Part shown: piece by piece, positions 1-8,312 of the stretch
Position numbering within the stretch: the first letter of the stretch is position 1
How the letters are laid out: each line of letters opens with the position of its first letter
Origin: Candidatus Pelagisphaera phototrophica
GTDB taxonomy: Bacteria; Verrucomicrobiota; Verrucomicrobiia; Opitutales; Opitutaceae
Assembly (NCBI RefSeq): GCF_014529625.1
Contig: NZ_CP076039.1
Span: 3,906,001-3,970,000, forward strand
DNA length: 64,000 nt
Direction: 5' to 3'
Position numbers and translations under genes: made by a program
The notes under the pieces: model-generated
What the model was told of the DNA's origin: nothing
Seen by the model: only the letters and a program-made list of their open reading frames with translations
Database searches by the model: none

Positions 1-2
1 TC

Positions 3-134
3 TTGATGAATGGGTGTGTCTTTAAGCTAAACGACATCGTCGACAACGAGCGGGGTCTTCGCTCCATTGGTTCGAATAGCGAGAGCACCGTATTTGAGAC
101 CCTATCCGGATATCGGTACTACAAGCCTCTTTGA
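3..134 (+). CDS. C-terminal end of an unidentified protein, cut by the window edge
   Basis: A reading frame open from the window edge runs 43 codons to a TGA at 132-134 and ends in ETLSGYRYYKPL. The composition looks like a real protein tail rather than noise, but it is too short to assign to a family. It lies upstream of, and on the same strand as, the alkyltransferase gene. A chance open frame of this length is quite possible. Confidence 0.3.
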   Translation: MMNGCVFKLNDIVDNERGLRSIGSNSESTVFETLSGYRYYKPL

Positions 135-190
135 TTCCCCCGGTTCGTAAAGCCAGCCTTCCCAGAGGCCTATAATTACACAGTTGAAGT

Positions 191-691
191 TTGTTCCCGA
201 GGAGCCATGATTTCGGCATCATAAACTCAATTTTCTACCAATCTCCTATCGGCGAACTCAGAATCAGAGCGAATCAAATGGGAATCTGCTCGATCGAATT
301 CATGAATCAGCCCAGTTCGGCCAACCACTCGCCCAACCAATCCTCCAATCCCCAACTCAAGAGCGCTATTCGGGAGCTGGATCTTTACTTTTCAGGAAAA
401 TTGAGCACCTTTAAGACCCCAACCGCCGCTACAGGAAGTCCCTTCCAAGAAAGCGTCTGGAGTGAGCTCCAAAAACTCTTAGCCGCGTCAACTATCCATT
501 ACGGCGCAATTGCCGAACGGATTGGAAACCCCAAAGCATCGAGAGCGGTTGGTCTCGCAAACAACCGTAATCCCCTGCCCATTCTCGTCCCTTGCCATCG
601 AGTTGTGGGAAAGAGCGGTTCCTTAATCGGTTACGCAGGCGAACTTTGGCGAAAGGAATGGCTGCTCAAGCACGAGGGAGCTCTCATTTAG
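191..691 (+). CDS. ogt: Methylated-DNA--protein-cysteine S-methyltransferase
   Basis: This suicide repair enzyme moves the alkyl group from O6-alkylguanine or O4-alkylthymine in DNA onto its own cysteine. The active-site motif PCHRVVG is present with the acceptor Cys at residue 135. The arginine-finger segment NPKASRAVG (Arg118) of the helix-turn-helix and the conserved ANNRNP stretch are also present. At 166 residues it is the normal size for Ogt, without the Ada regulatory domain. The track start is TTG at 191. No in-frame ATG occurs before residue 30, inside the N-terminal domain, so a TTG (or ATT) start is likely. The gene is followed 28 bases later by the cardiolipin synthase gene on the same strand. 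Confidence 0.9.
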   Translation: MFPRSHDFGIINSIFYQSPIGELRIRANQMGICSIEFMNQPSSANHSPNQSSNPQLKSAIRELDLYFSGKLSTFKTPTAATGSPFQESVWSELQKLLAASTIHYGAIAERIGNPKASRAVGLANNRNPLPILVPCHRVVGKSGSLIGYAGELWRKEWLLKHEGALI

Positions 692-719
692 CTCAGGGAC
701 CCGTGATTTTCAAAAATCC

Positions 720-2111
720 ATGGATTTGTCCTCATACGTAGTAGCCATATGGCCCTACTTGGGTACCTACCTCGGGTTTGGATTGGCGTTTGTTTTAATT
801 GCTCGGCTCATGCGGGAGAAAAGGCGGCCAAGCGCTACCGTCGCCTGGCTGTTGGTCATTTGGTTCGTTCCTCCTCTTGGCGTACCTCTATACCTGATCT
901 TCGGAGGGCGAAAGATCTCACGACTCACTCGCAATAAGAGTCCTTTAAACATCGCTCTGCCAAACGAAACGGGTACGATTAGTTCATCCGCCTTCGGCGT
1001 GATTTCGAAAGGCAATCGAACAGAGATGCAACCCACTGGCGTACACGCTTTCATATCGCTCATAAGAGAAATTAGAGCGGCTAAAGAATCGATAGAGATC
1101 ACAACGTTCATTCTTAGCCACGACGCTATTGGGCGAAATGTGGTAAAGGAGCTCTCACGTAAAGCCCAGGCAGGAGTTGAAGTGAGACTCCTCCTCGACG
1201 CCGTGGGTTCATTTGGCATGAAAACTCTCTATATGTTGGAGCTGGCGAAAGCGGGGGGGAGAATTGAGCGCTTTATGCCCGTCTTGCCCTTTCTATCGCT
1301 TGGCAGAGCCAATCTCAGGAACCATAGGAAACTGGCCATTTTCGATCGAAAACGGGTAATCATCGGAGGACGCAACATTGGAAAAGAATACATGGGGCCC
1401 ATCCAATCACCGAAACGCTGGAGAGACTTAAGTCTCCTCATTGAAGGTCCCGCGGTCATGCAGCTTTCGGCAATATTTGAAGCAGACTGGGCATTCGCTT
1501 GCCGGAGGAAGGGCGAAGTCCAAAGACCGGTTAAGAGCGTTCCTGAATTCCAGGGAAGTGAGCCAAGCACCATTGAAATCATGGTCAGTGGCCCCGATAC
1601 CCGAGGGGATCCTCTATATGAAAAAATCCTCTCAATTATCCAAGAGGCTGAAAAGAGTGTCACCATCGTCACGCCCTACTTTATACCAGACGAAGTTCTG
1701 CAAAGATCTCTTATGGTAAAGGCTCGCTCTGGCAAGTCCGTCCGCCTCCTGATACCGAGGCGCTCCAATCACCCGATAACCGACCTCGCTAGAAATGACT
1801 TTCTACGTGAACTCTCAGAAGCCGGGGTAGAGATACTGCTATTTAATGATGGCATGATGCATGGTAAAGTCGTCCTCGTAGACGAGGATATCGCTATGAC
1901 CGGTTCAGCCAATATTGATTTGCGAAGCCTGTTCGTGAACTACGAACTCGGCGCGTTCTTCTACTCTCAAAAAGAAATCGGTGAAATTACCAGCTGGGTA
2001 GATGAACTCTGCCAAAGCACGGAGCCATTCACTGATACTGATGAAAACAAGCAGCCGCTGCTAAAATCAATCGCCGAAGATCTCAGCAGACTGATAGCAC
2101 CTTTACTCTAG
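720..2111 (+). CDS. cls: Cardiolipin synthase, phospholipase D type
   Basis: A membrane enzyme that makes cardiolipin from phosphatidylglycerol. Two N-terminal membrane segments (about residues 8-28 and 40-61) match the usual cardiolipin synthase layout. They are followed by two PLD domains with HKD motifs: H202-x-K204-x4-D209 (NHRKLAIFD) and H381-x-K383-x4-D388 (MHGKVVLVD). The second HKD is followed by the typical TGSANIDLRS. At 463 residues it is close to the bacterial Cls length. It ends 21 bases from the convergent cimA gene. Confidence 0.92.
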   Translation: MDLSSYVVAIWPYLGTYLGFGLAFVLIARLMREKRRPSATVAWLLVIWFVPPLGVPLYLIFGGRKISRLTRNKSPLNIALPNETGTISSSAFGVISKGNRTEMQPTGVHAFISLIREIRAAKESIEITTFILSHDAIGRNVVKELSRKAQAGVEVRLLLDAVGSFGMKTLYMLELAKAGGRIERFMPVLPFLSLGRANLRNHRKLAIFDRKRVIIGGRNIGKEYMGPIQSPKRWRDLSLLIEGPAVMQLSAIFEADWAFACRRKGEVQRPVKSVPEFQGSEPSTIEIMVSGPDTRGDPLYEKILSIIQEAEKSVTIVTPYFIPDEVLQRSLMVKARSGKSVRLLIPRRSNHPITDLARNDFLRELSEAGVEILLFNDGMMHGKVVLVDEDIAMTGSANIDLRSLFVNYELGAFFYSQKEIGEITSWVDELCQSTEPFTDTDENKQPLLKSIAEDLSRLIAPLL

Positions 2112-2132
2112 AATACTAACTGATCTCAAAAA

Positions 2133-3713
2133 TCACTTGTTCCCATCGAGCATCAGCTTGTACTCGACCGAGTCCCGGATTGCTTGCCAGCTGGCTTCGA
2201 TAATGTTGTCGCTAGCTCCAACCGTTCCCCAGATTTCCTCTCCATCTGCAGATTCAATCAAAACCCGTGTTTTCGAATTCGCTCCCGCCTGAGAAGCCAA
2301 TATACGTACCTTGTAGTCCTTCAACTCCAGATCCTCGAGGTTTGGATACGTCTTGGAAAGAGCCAACCTCAAAGCGCTGTCCAGCGCTCCAACAGGACCG
2401 CTCGATTCCGCGACGGTGTAGTGGGGTTCACCATCAACATTCACCTTTATGGTAGCTTCCGAAGTTGTCGGCTCATCCGGCGATCGCTTCTCAACGATTA
2501 CGCGGTAACCCTCGAATTCAAAATGAGGTTTATGCTGCCCGATTAATTTATCTAGCAGCAAACGGAGAGACGCATCCGCCGACTCGTATTCATATCCACT
2601 ATACTCTAACTCTTTAAGCTTCTCAATAATGGCTTTGGTTTCCGGAGAATCTCTATCGATGTTTACCCCAAGCTCCTGGGCCTTCATCAACAGGCTGCTT
2701 CTTCCCGCCATATCTGAAACAAGTACACGCTGCTTGTTGCCAACCTTCTCCGGCTTTATATGCTCATAACTATGGCCTACCTTCTTTGTCGCATCAGCAT
2801 GAGCGCCTCCCTTGTGGGTAAACGCTGAAAGGCCGACGTATGGGGCCTTTTTATCATGGGATTGATTAGCCAAGTCAGACAAGAACAACGATATGTCCCG
2901 CAAGTTCTCGAGATTGCCGCTGCAATTCATTTCAAAGCCAAGCTTCAATCTGAGGTTGGGAATTATCGTAGTTAGATTCGCGTTACCGACTCTTTCGCCG
3001 TAACCGTTGAAGGTCCCCTGAACATGCGTCGCGCCGGCTTCAATTCCCGCAAGAGATACCGCTACCCCTACTCCAGCATCATTGTGGCAATGTACTCCAA
3101 CCTGAGTGTCGGGAAATTTTTCAACGACCGCTTGGGTACCGCTCGCAAGAGCCCCAACCATCATTCCCCCGTTCGTGTCACACAGAGCGAGGCAATCCGC
3201 GCCGCCTCTCACGGCTGCTTCCAGTGTCTTTAGTGCGTACTCGGGACTATCCGTGTAGCCATCATAGAAATGCTCGGCGTCATAGATGACCTCCCTTCCA
3301 TTCTCCTTGAGGAATCGGACCGAATCCTCGATCATTCTCAGATTCTCCTCTGGCTCGACTCGCAAAACTTCAGTGACATGCAAAAGCCAAGTTTTTCCGA
3401 ATATAGTGACAACCGGAGTTTCCGCATGCAGCAATGTCTGCAATTGCGGATCGTCCTTTGCTGCGAGATTTCCCCTTCTCGTTGATCCAAATGCAGCGAT
3501 CTTGGCATGCTTTAATTCAAGCTTTTTCGCTTCCTCAAAAAAGGCCATGTCTCTCGGATTCGACCCAGGCCATCCGCCTTCGATATAATCGATGCCAAAC
3601 TGATCGAACTTTTTTGCGATTCGCAATTTGTCCGTAACCGAAAAAGATACTCCCTCTCCCTGGGTTCCGTCTCTCAGAGTTGTATCATATATAAATACCT
3701 TTGCCTTGCTCAT
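2133..3713 (-). CDS. cimA: (R)-citramalate synthase
   Basis: Condenses pyruvate with acetyl-CoA to citramalate, the first step of the threonine-independent route to 2-oxobutanoate and isoleucine. The N-terminal DRE-TIM barrel has the signature YDTTLRDGTQGEG near residue 9 and the metal site HCHNDAGVGVA followed by TFNGYGERVGNANL. The C-terminal third is a LeuA-type dimerisation/regulatory domain (SSGPVGALDSALRLAL). At 526 residues it is the CimA length, longer than homocitrate synthases. It is the last gene of the serA-plsY-hom-lysC-thrC-cimA run and starts 7 bases after thrC. The paralogue 2-isopropylmalate synthase is the main alternative, but the EGVSFS-type active site and GGWPGSNP segment favour CimA. 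Confidence 0.9.
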   Translation of the reverse strand: MSKAKVFIYDTTLRDGTQGEGVSFSVTDKLRIAKKFDQFGIDYIEGGWPGSNPRDMAFFEEAKKLELKHAKIAAFGSTRRGNLAAKDDPQLQTLLHAETPVVTIFGKTWLLHVTEVLRVEPEENLRMIEDSVRFLKENGREVIYDAEHFYDGYTDSPEYALKTLEAAVRGGADCLALCDTNGGMMVGALASGTQAVVEKFPDTQVGVHCHNDAGVGVAVSLAGIEAGATHVQGTFNGYGERVGNANLTTIIPNLRLKLGFEMNCSGNLENLRDISLFLSDLANQSHDKKAPYVGLSAFTHKGGAHADATKKVGHSYEHIKPEKVGNKQRVLVSDMAGRSSLLMKAQELGVNIDRDSPETKAIIEKLKELEYSGYEYESADASLRLLLDKLIGQHKPHFEFEGYRVIVEKRSPDEPTTSEATIKVNVDGEPHYTVAESSGPVGALDSALRLALSKTYPNLEDLELKDYKVRILASQAGANSKTRVLIESADGEEIWGTVGASDNIIEASWQAIRDSVEYKLMLDGNK

Positions 3714-3720
3714 AATGCTT

Positions 3721-5094
3721 TTACGATTGAACTGGTTTTTGCTTGGAGGCGATAAATTCCTTTATGGCATCCGCATTCGCAGAAATGGGATGTTTAACGA
3801 TCTGGCGTTCCTTCAAGCTATCGAGGCTTGGATGCGTAACCGAGATGCCAAGCGTTTCTTCAATGGTTTCAGGAAATTTTGCAGGATGAGCCGTTGACAG
3901 TATGACGCAATGCTCAAATTCATCTAGGTCTTTGAATGCGCAGGCCGTGTGCGGATCTGCTATGTATCCATATTTATGGTATAAATTACTTATCGTTTCG
4001 AAAATCTCAGAATCGTCCATCCGCGAACTCGACATCGATTTTATAAGAGAATCGTCACGCGATTCGAACTTCCCTTTTTGCTTGAATTCCGACATGGCTT
4101 CACGGGTCTTATCCGCATCTTCACCAAGACCAAAATAAAGATACCGCTCAAAATTCGACGCAACCTGTATGTCCATAGATGGAGCCAGACTCGCTGAGGC
4201 ATCATCTACGGAGTAGTCCCCGGAAGAGAAAAAGCGGTGCAGAATATCGTTTCGGTTGGTAGCCACCCTAAAACCCGCGACCTTCATGCCCATCTGGCTA
4301 GCCATCCAACCTGCCAATACATTGCCAAAGTTACCCGTCGGTACAACGAAAGTAGTCTTTTCTCTTTGGCCTACGGGCAATTTAAGCCACGCGTACAGAT
4401 AGTACACACACTGAGCAAGAATCCGGGCAAGATTGATGGAATTTACGGCGGATAGATTCACTGCCCGACTAAAATCCCGGTCACCAAACACCTCTTTCAG
4501 TGCCGCCTGCGCTTCATCGAAACTTCCCGTAATCGCCATCGGGTAAACATTGGTTTCTCCCGTACATGTCATTTGCCTCTCCTGCAAAGGCGAGACACGA
4601 CCATCTGGATACAAAATGAATACATTGACTCCCTTCTTGCCTACGAGTCCGCTAATCGCTGCCGCGCCCGTATCCCCAGAAGTCGCGCCCAAGACATTGA
4701 TTAACAATCCCGTCTTAGACACTTGCCGCTCATATAGCTTCCCCAGTAATTGAAGGGCGAAATCCTTGAATGCCAATGTCGGTCCATGAAAGAGCTCAAG
4801 AACGCTAATGGACTCGCTTAGCGAGACCAATGGCGCGTACTCTGCGTGATCAAAGTTGGAATACGCTTCTTCAACCATCGCCACTAGTTCTTCCTCTTCA
4901 ATATCGGTAGCAAATTCACGAAAGAACGACGCACACAAGTCAGGATAAGACTTCCCCTCCCAGCCAGACAGCTTCAAGCTAAGACTGGGCAGTATCTCTG
5001 GAACGAAAAGACCGCCATCTGGCGCCAGACCGATTTTCACCGCTTCTGAAAAGCTATGAGGTTCGGACAATCCTCTTGTACTAACGAAATTCAT
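3721..5094 (-). CDS. thrC: Threonine synthase
   Basis: PLP enzyme converting O-phosphohomoserine to threonine. The PLP lysine is Lys110 in HGPTLAFKDFALQLLG, and the phosphate-binding region GATSGDTGAAAI and the PTGNFGN loop are conserved. At 457 residues it has the length of the proteobacterial/yeast-like subclass. It begins 12 bases after lysC and ends 7 bases before cimA, so threonine and the citramalate route to isoleucine are transcribed together. Confidence 0.95.
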   Translation of the reverse strand: MNFVSTRGLSEPHSFSEAVKIGLAPDGGLFVPEILPSLSLKLSGWEGKSYPDLCASFFREFATDIEEEELVAMVEEAYSNFDHAEYAPLVSLSESISVLELFHGPTLAFKDFALQLLGKLYERQVSKTGLLINVLGATSGDTGAAAISGLVGKKGVNVFILYPDGRVSPLQERQMTCTGETNVYPMAITGSFDEAQAALKEVFGDRDFSRAVNLSAVNSINLARILAQCVYYLYAWLKLPVGQREKTTFVVPTGNFGNVLAGWMASQMGMKVAGFRVATNRNDILHRFFSSGDYSVDDASASLAPSMDIQVASNFERYLYFGLGEDADKTREAMSEFKQKGKFESRDDSLIKSMSSSRMDDSEIFETISNLYHKYGYIADPHTACAFKDLDEFEHCVILSTAHPAKFPETIEETLGISVTHPSLDSLKERQIVKHPISANADAIKEFIASKQKPVQS

Positions 5095-5106
5095 ACATAT
5101 TGAGGA

Positions 5107-6324
5107 TTATTCAACGTCCAAGCCAAAGGCTGAGTGAACGGCTCGAATAGCATGGTCTGACTCGTTCTCATTGATCACTACCGAAATTTTTATTTCAGAG
5201 GTGCTAATAAGCTGAATGTTAACTTCCGCATCGCTTAAAGCTGAAAACAACTGGCTTGCCACGCCTGAGTGCGTACGCATTCCAACCCCCACTACGGAAA
5301 GCTTGGCGATATCTCCAACAAGAGTAACCTTTCCTCCACCCAGTTCCTGCAGCACTTCCTCCACGGCTTGAGAGGCACGGTGAGTGTCATCCCGCGGAAC
5401 AGTAAAAGTGAGGTTTGCCACTCCGTTTCGCCCAATGTTCTGAACGATCATATCGACCACGACGTTTGCCTCAGAGAGCGACCTAAATACCCGAGCGGCC
5501 GTTCCCGGCTTGTCCGGAATATTCGCAACCATCACTTTTGCTTGATTCTTATCGAGGGCGACACCGCGCACCACGACGTCTTCCATAGAACTGACTTCCT
5601 CTTTCACGATCGTGCCTGGTTTATTTTTAAAACTGGATCTAACTTCAAAGGGAACATTGAATTTGTTCGAGAACTCAACTGAGCGGGCCTGCATGACTTT
5701 GGTACCTAAGCTGGCAAGCTCAAGCATCTCTTCATAACTAATCTCTGGCAGCTTCCTCGCCTTGGGGACAATGCGAGGATCTGCAGTATACACACCCTCC
5801 ACATCTGTGTAGATCTGACATAGGTCCGCATCTACGCCTTTGGCCAAAGCGATTGCCGACAGGTCGGAACCTCCACGGCCCAGGGTCGTTATTTGACCTT
5901 GCTCACCTGCCCCTTGGAACCCTGCAACAATCACAACTCGATTCGAATCCAAATGTTCGATCAGGGTCCTGCAGTCCATACTGACAATTCTTGCTCTCGT
6001 ATGATAAGGGTCCGTTTTGATGCCTGCCATTGCCCCGGTCAGGGAAACCGCATCCACGCCCAATGCCTGCAAGGCCATAGCGGTCAATGCGATTGTCTCC
6101 TGCTCACCCGCAACAAGAAGCATGTCCATCTCCCGGTCGGCTGGATTCCGATTGATCGCCTTTGCGCGATTGATCAAATCGTTGGTGACCCCTGAGCGGG
6201 CGGATACAACCACAACAATCTGATTGCCCTTATCGTGGTCTTCCTTGATTAGGCGAGCCACATTCTGGATACGATCTACGTCTCCTACGGAGGTTCCGCC
6301 AAACTTTTTTATAATACGCGCCAT
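5107..6324 (-). CDS. lysC: Aspartate kinase
   Basis: Phosphorylates aspartate, the first step to lysine, threonine and methionine. The protein begins with the kinase signature ARIIKKFGGTSVGD. It continues with GREMDMLLVAGEQ-like substrate residues and the TLGRGGSDLSA motif, and ends with two ACT domains for feedback control. The open frame continues upstream to 6387, but that would add 21 unconserved residues overlapping hom. ATG at 6324 puts the family signature at the N terminus and leaves a 19-base gap to hom, so I choose it. The product is then 405 residues, a standard monofunctional lysC length. Confidence 0.94.
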   Translation of the reverse strand: MARIIKKFGGTSVGDVDRIQNVARLIKEDHDKGNQIVVVVSARSGVTNDLINRAKAINRNPADREMDMLLVAGEQETIALTAMALQALGVDAVSLTGAMAGIKTDPYHTRARIVSMDCRTLIEHLDSNRVVIVAGFQGAGEQGQITTLGRGGSDLSAIALAKGVDADLCQIYTDVEGVYTADPRIVPKARKLPEISYEEMLELASLGTKVMQARSVEFSNKFNVPFEVRSSFKNKPGTIVKEEVSSMEDVVVRGVALDKNQAKVMVANIPDKPGTAARVFRSLSEANVVVDMIVQNIGRNGVANLTFTVPRDDTHRASQAVEEVLQELGGGKVTLVGDIAKLSVVGVGMRTHSGVASQLFSALSDAEVNIQLISTSEIKISVVINENESDHAIRAVHSAFGLDVE

Positions 6325-6343
6325 CTCACTGATTCTCTCAATC

Positions 6344-7669
6344 TCACGAAATCGTGCCAATCGGCATGCAGAACGGCTCTTCCTCAAGCGTCGCTAGACC
6401 CCCTAAATCCGCCACTGCTCGCTGGATTGCTTCTTCTGTTGTCAAGTGCGTCGTTATTATCAATGACGCGCGCTCCGCCTTTTCAGGCACTTCCTTTTGA
6501 GCCACACTGGCAAGGCTAACCTGGTGCGATGCAAGAATCGAAGCGATCTCAGCCATGACGCCCGGTTGATCCATTACCACTAGTCGTATGTAGTAACGGG
6601 ATTGGATTTCACTCGGCCTCGCTACCTCTATGCCTCCACCATTCTTTGGAGCTGAATCCAAGAATGGAAAACGCCCTTCAGGCCCTCCGAATATCAGCAG
6701 TTTCGCCGCATCAACCACATCCGAAATAACGGCACTAGCGGTAGCGTGACGACCCGCTCCCGGGCCAATGTAAACCGTTTCGCCCACCACATCCCCGTGG
6801 ACTGAAACCGCATTATAAACGCCGTCAACGCTCCCAAGAGAGCTCGTTTTCTCCACCAGTGTTGGCAGAACGGATACATGCAGTGCCTTTCCTTCTCTTT
6901 CCTTGTTAACGACAGCAATCAGCTTCACAGCGTATCCATTGTCTTTCGCAAAACGTATGTCCTCTTGAGAAACATCCTTAATTCCCATCAAACGAACATT
7001 CTTGAAATCGACCCACTTGCCATGAGCAAGGTACGCGAGCACAACCGCCTTGTGAGCCGCGTCAACTCCATCCACGTCAAGCGACTCATCCGCTTCTGCA
7101 TAGCCCAGCTTCTTCGCTTCAACCAGGATTTCCTGATAACTTAGGCCTTCCTTGGCCATTCTTGTTAGAATGTAGTTACAAGTGCCGTTCAGGATTCCGT
7201 AAATGCTTGAAAAGTCATTGATAACCAATCCCTCACGAATGGCTTTAATTACTGGAATACCACCCGCCACGCTGGCTTCGAAAAGCAAGTGCCCTCCAAA
7301 CTCCTGTGCAATCGACAACAATTCCCTACCATGATCACAGAGAAGCGCCTTATTGGCTGTCACAACGATCTTACTCGCTTTGAGAGCCGCAATCGTGACC
7401 TCGCGAGCGATCTCGGTCCCCCCCATCAATTCACAGACGATATCGATACTCGGATCAGTGGCTATAGCGATTGGATCGTTCGAAACGGAACTCTCGTCAA
7501 TTTCTACGTCCCTTTTTTTGGACAGGTCCCTGACTGCGATTCGGGTTACAAACATATCAGCACCGAGAAGCTCTCGAAGCGCTTGCCGCTTGCTTTTCAA
7601 GTGGTCATAGACACCTTGCCCCACTACTCCAAAACCGCAGAGCCCAATATTTATAGTACGATTGCTCAT
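6344..7669 (-). CDS. hom: Homoserine dehydrogenase
   Basis: NAD(P)-dependent reduction of aspartate semialdehyde to homoserine. It has an N-terminal Rossmann motif GFGVVGQGV (residues 12-20), the substrate-binding segment GILNGTCNYILTRM, the following YAEADESLDVDGVDAAHK region, and a C-terminal ACT domain beginning at RYYIRLVVMDQPGVMAEI. At 441 residues it is normal for monofunctional Hom with ACT. It lies 15 bases after plsY and 19 bases before lysC, which indicates one transcript. Confidence 0.95.
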   Translation of the reverse strand: MSNRTINIGLCGFGVVGQGVYDHLKSKRQALRELLGADMFVTRIAVRDLSKKRDVEIDESSVSNDPIAIATDPSIDIVCELMGGTEIAREVTIAALKASKIVVTANKALLCDHGRELLSIAQEFGGHLLFEASVAGGIPVIKAIREGLVINDFSSIYGILNGTCNYILTRMAKEGLSYQEILVEAKKLGYAEADESLDVDGVDAAHKAVVLAYLAHGKWVDFKNVRLMGIKDVSQEDIRFAKDNGYAVKLIAVVNKEREGKALHVSVLPTLVEKTSSLGSVDGVYNAVSVHGDVVGETVYIGPGAGRHATASAVISDVVDAAKLLIFGGPEGRFPFLDSAPKNGGGIEVARPSEIQSRYYIRLVVMDQPGVMAEIASILASHQVSLASVAQKEVPEKAERASLIITTHLTTEEAIQRAVADLGGLATLEEEPFCMPIGTIS

Positions 7670-7684
7670 TGGTTTTCCTCTTTT

Positions 7685-8302
7685 CTAGCCGATTTTTTTT
7701 TCAAAACGGTTTTCCTCTCCTTTTAGCAATCTGGAGATATTCGATTTGTGCCGGACGATTACCACCAGAGCCAGTGCTATTGACATCCAAAATAGCGATA
7801 CACTTGAATCGAGCAAACGGTTCGAAACAGGTAAGGAAACAGACATCAGTATAGATGCTACGGATACGTATCGAGTCGTATAGAATACTATAAGCCAAAC
7901 GATTATTCCAATCAACGCAGCATAGGGCATTAAGGCGACCACACCTCCCAGCATAGCGGCGACGCCTTTTCCTCCACGGAAGCGGGTAAATACAGAAAAC
8001 GAATGCCCGATCACCGCAGCAAACAGGCCAATCAATCCGTAGCTTTCTGAGTATTCCAGTTTAGAATACGCAATTAAAGGCCACCCAGTCGCCAGTATAC
8101 CCTTGAAGAAATCAAGCACGAAAACAGCATTTCCTGCCACATTGCCAACAGAACGCTTAACATTGGTCGCTCCTGCGCTTTTGCTTCCGACCGAAAAAAT
8201 ATCCACCCCATTGGCTTTGGCAACCCAGTAACCAAACGAAAGTGAACCGACTAAATAGCCAATTCCGGCTGAAAACGAAGCCGCTATAGGATCCAGCAAC
8301 AT
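7685..8302 (-). CDS. plsY: Acyl-phosphate:glycerol-3-phosphate acyltransferase
   Basis: Integral membrane enzyme that acylates glycerol-3-phosphate from acyl phosphate, the first committed step of phospholipid synthesis (partner: PlsX). The three PlsY motifs are visible: GSLSFGYWVAK, the SKSAGATNVKRSVG loop and GHSFSVFTRFRGGKGVA. There are about five hydrophobic segments over 205 residues, normal for the family. It sits inside the amino-acid operon, 10 bases after serA and 15 bases before hom, which is unusual company for a lipid gene. Confidence 0.93.
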   Translation of the reverse strand: MLLDPIAASFSAGIGYLVGSLSFGYWVAKANGVDIFSVGSKSAGATNVKRSVGNVAGNAVFVLDFFKGILATGWPLIAYSKLEYSESYGLIGLFAAVIGHSFSVFTRFRGGKGVAAMLGGVVALMPYAALIGIIVWLIVFYTTRYVSVASILMSVSLPVSNRLLDSSVSLFWMSIALALVVIVRHKSNISRLLKGEENRFEKKIG

Positions 8303-8312
8303 GGAAAAAACC

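Noticed and set aside
6324..6387. Longer N terminus of aspartate kinase overlapping hom
   Set aside because: The extra 21 residues are unlike the family, whose signature begins directly after the ATG at 6324.
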